Below, piece after piece: positions 24,540 to 24,617 of a DNA stretch of 24,617 bases. Position numbers and translations under genes: made by a program. The notes under the pieces are model-generated. The model did not search any database. It was not told the origin of the DNA and worked only from the letters and a program-made list of their open reading frames with translations. The stretch comes from Bacteroidales bacterium UBA4893 (lineage in GTDB: Bacteria > Bacteroidota > Bacteroidia > Bacteroidales > P3), in assembly GCA_002399025.1 (NCBI GenBank), contig DHCV01000002.1, positions 1-24,617 of the forward strand, read 5' to 3'. Numbering within the stretch: position 1 is the first letter of the stretch; each line of letters opens with the position of its first letter.

Positions 24540-24617
24540 TTTTCGTTGTGTTGTATTTCGTGCTAAAGCAAGCGGCAAGCCTATAAGTAATTCCGCACTT
24601 TTTTATTATTAGGATAT
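24540..24617. repeat. Dispersed repeat, copy B (inverted, cut by the window edge)
   Basis: Read on the minus strand it begins at the right edge with TCCTAATAATAA, then GTGCGGAATTACTTATAGG, the shared core GGCTTGCCGCTTGC, then TTTAGCA and ACACAAC. Copy A (6620-6712) has TCCTTATAGTAATAA, GTGTGGGATTACTCATCGG, the same core, CTCAGCA and ACACAAC in the same order and spacing. The copies lie in opposite orientations about 18 kb apart, both in non-coding DNA beside gene ends. Confidence 0.6.

Overview
The window is AT-rich chromosomal DNA from a member of the Bacteroidota, most likely the order Bacteroidales. The evidence is a TonB-dependent receptor with an N-terminal carboxypeptidase-like domain, type IX secretion (T9SS) and gliding-family genes (PorP/SprF, GldJ, PorU, PorV, PorE-like), promoters of the Bacteroidota form TTTG-N19/20-TAnnTTTG, and a Bacteroidota-style type II-C CRISPR locus.

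Layout. (1) 1-5914 is a type II-C CRISPR-Cas locus. The 3' end of a CRISPR repeat lies at the left edge, pointing right, with a strong terminator (107-148) after it. cas2, cas1 and a 1411-aa cas9 form a tight leftward operon. A tracrRNA gene (about 5826-5914) runs rightward from a promoter placed back to back with the cas9 promoter. (2) 5915-6764 has no intact gene. It holds strong hairpins, a decayed zinc-finger gene fragment, five 21-nt tandem repeats, three short palindromes ending in a terminator-like hairpin, and one copy of a dispersed repeat. It looks like the scar of a mobile element. (3) 6765-10150 carries a TonB-dependent receptor and holA (DNA polymerase III delta), both leftward. 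(4) 10235-18387 is a T9SS block: gldJ and a porP/sprF-family gene leftward, then porU, porV and ispF rightward. (5) 18398-19848 holds a 16-nt minisatellite with an inverted partner, a NUDIX gene and pyrE (divergent, starts 1 bp apart) and the pyrE terminator. (6) 19864-22261 has a START-like (SRPBCC) protein and a PorE-like multidomain OmpA protein. (7) 22275-24617 has a short ComEC-family protein, a Bro-N protein and the second, inverted copy of the dispersed repeat at the right edge.

How the genes fit together. PorV and PorU are parts of the T9SS attachment complex that removes the C-terminal sorting signal from cargo at the cell surface. GldJ, the PorP/SprF protein and the PorE-like protein belong to the periplasmic and outer-membrane side of the same machine. 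The porKLMN core genes are not in this window. Cas9, tracrRNA, Cas1 and Cas2 look complete and functional by motif. I did not find a clearly new multi-gene system; the least explained signals are the non-coding repeats and hairpins between cas9 and the receptor gene, the inverted dispersed repeat pair, and the 16-nt minisatellite.
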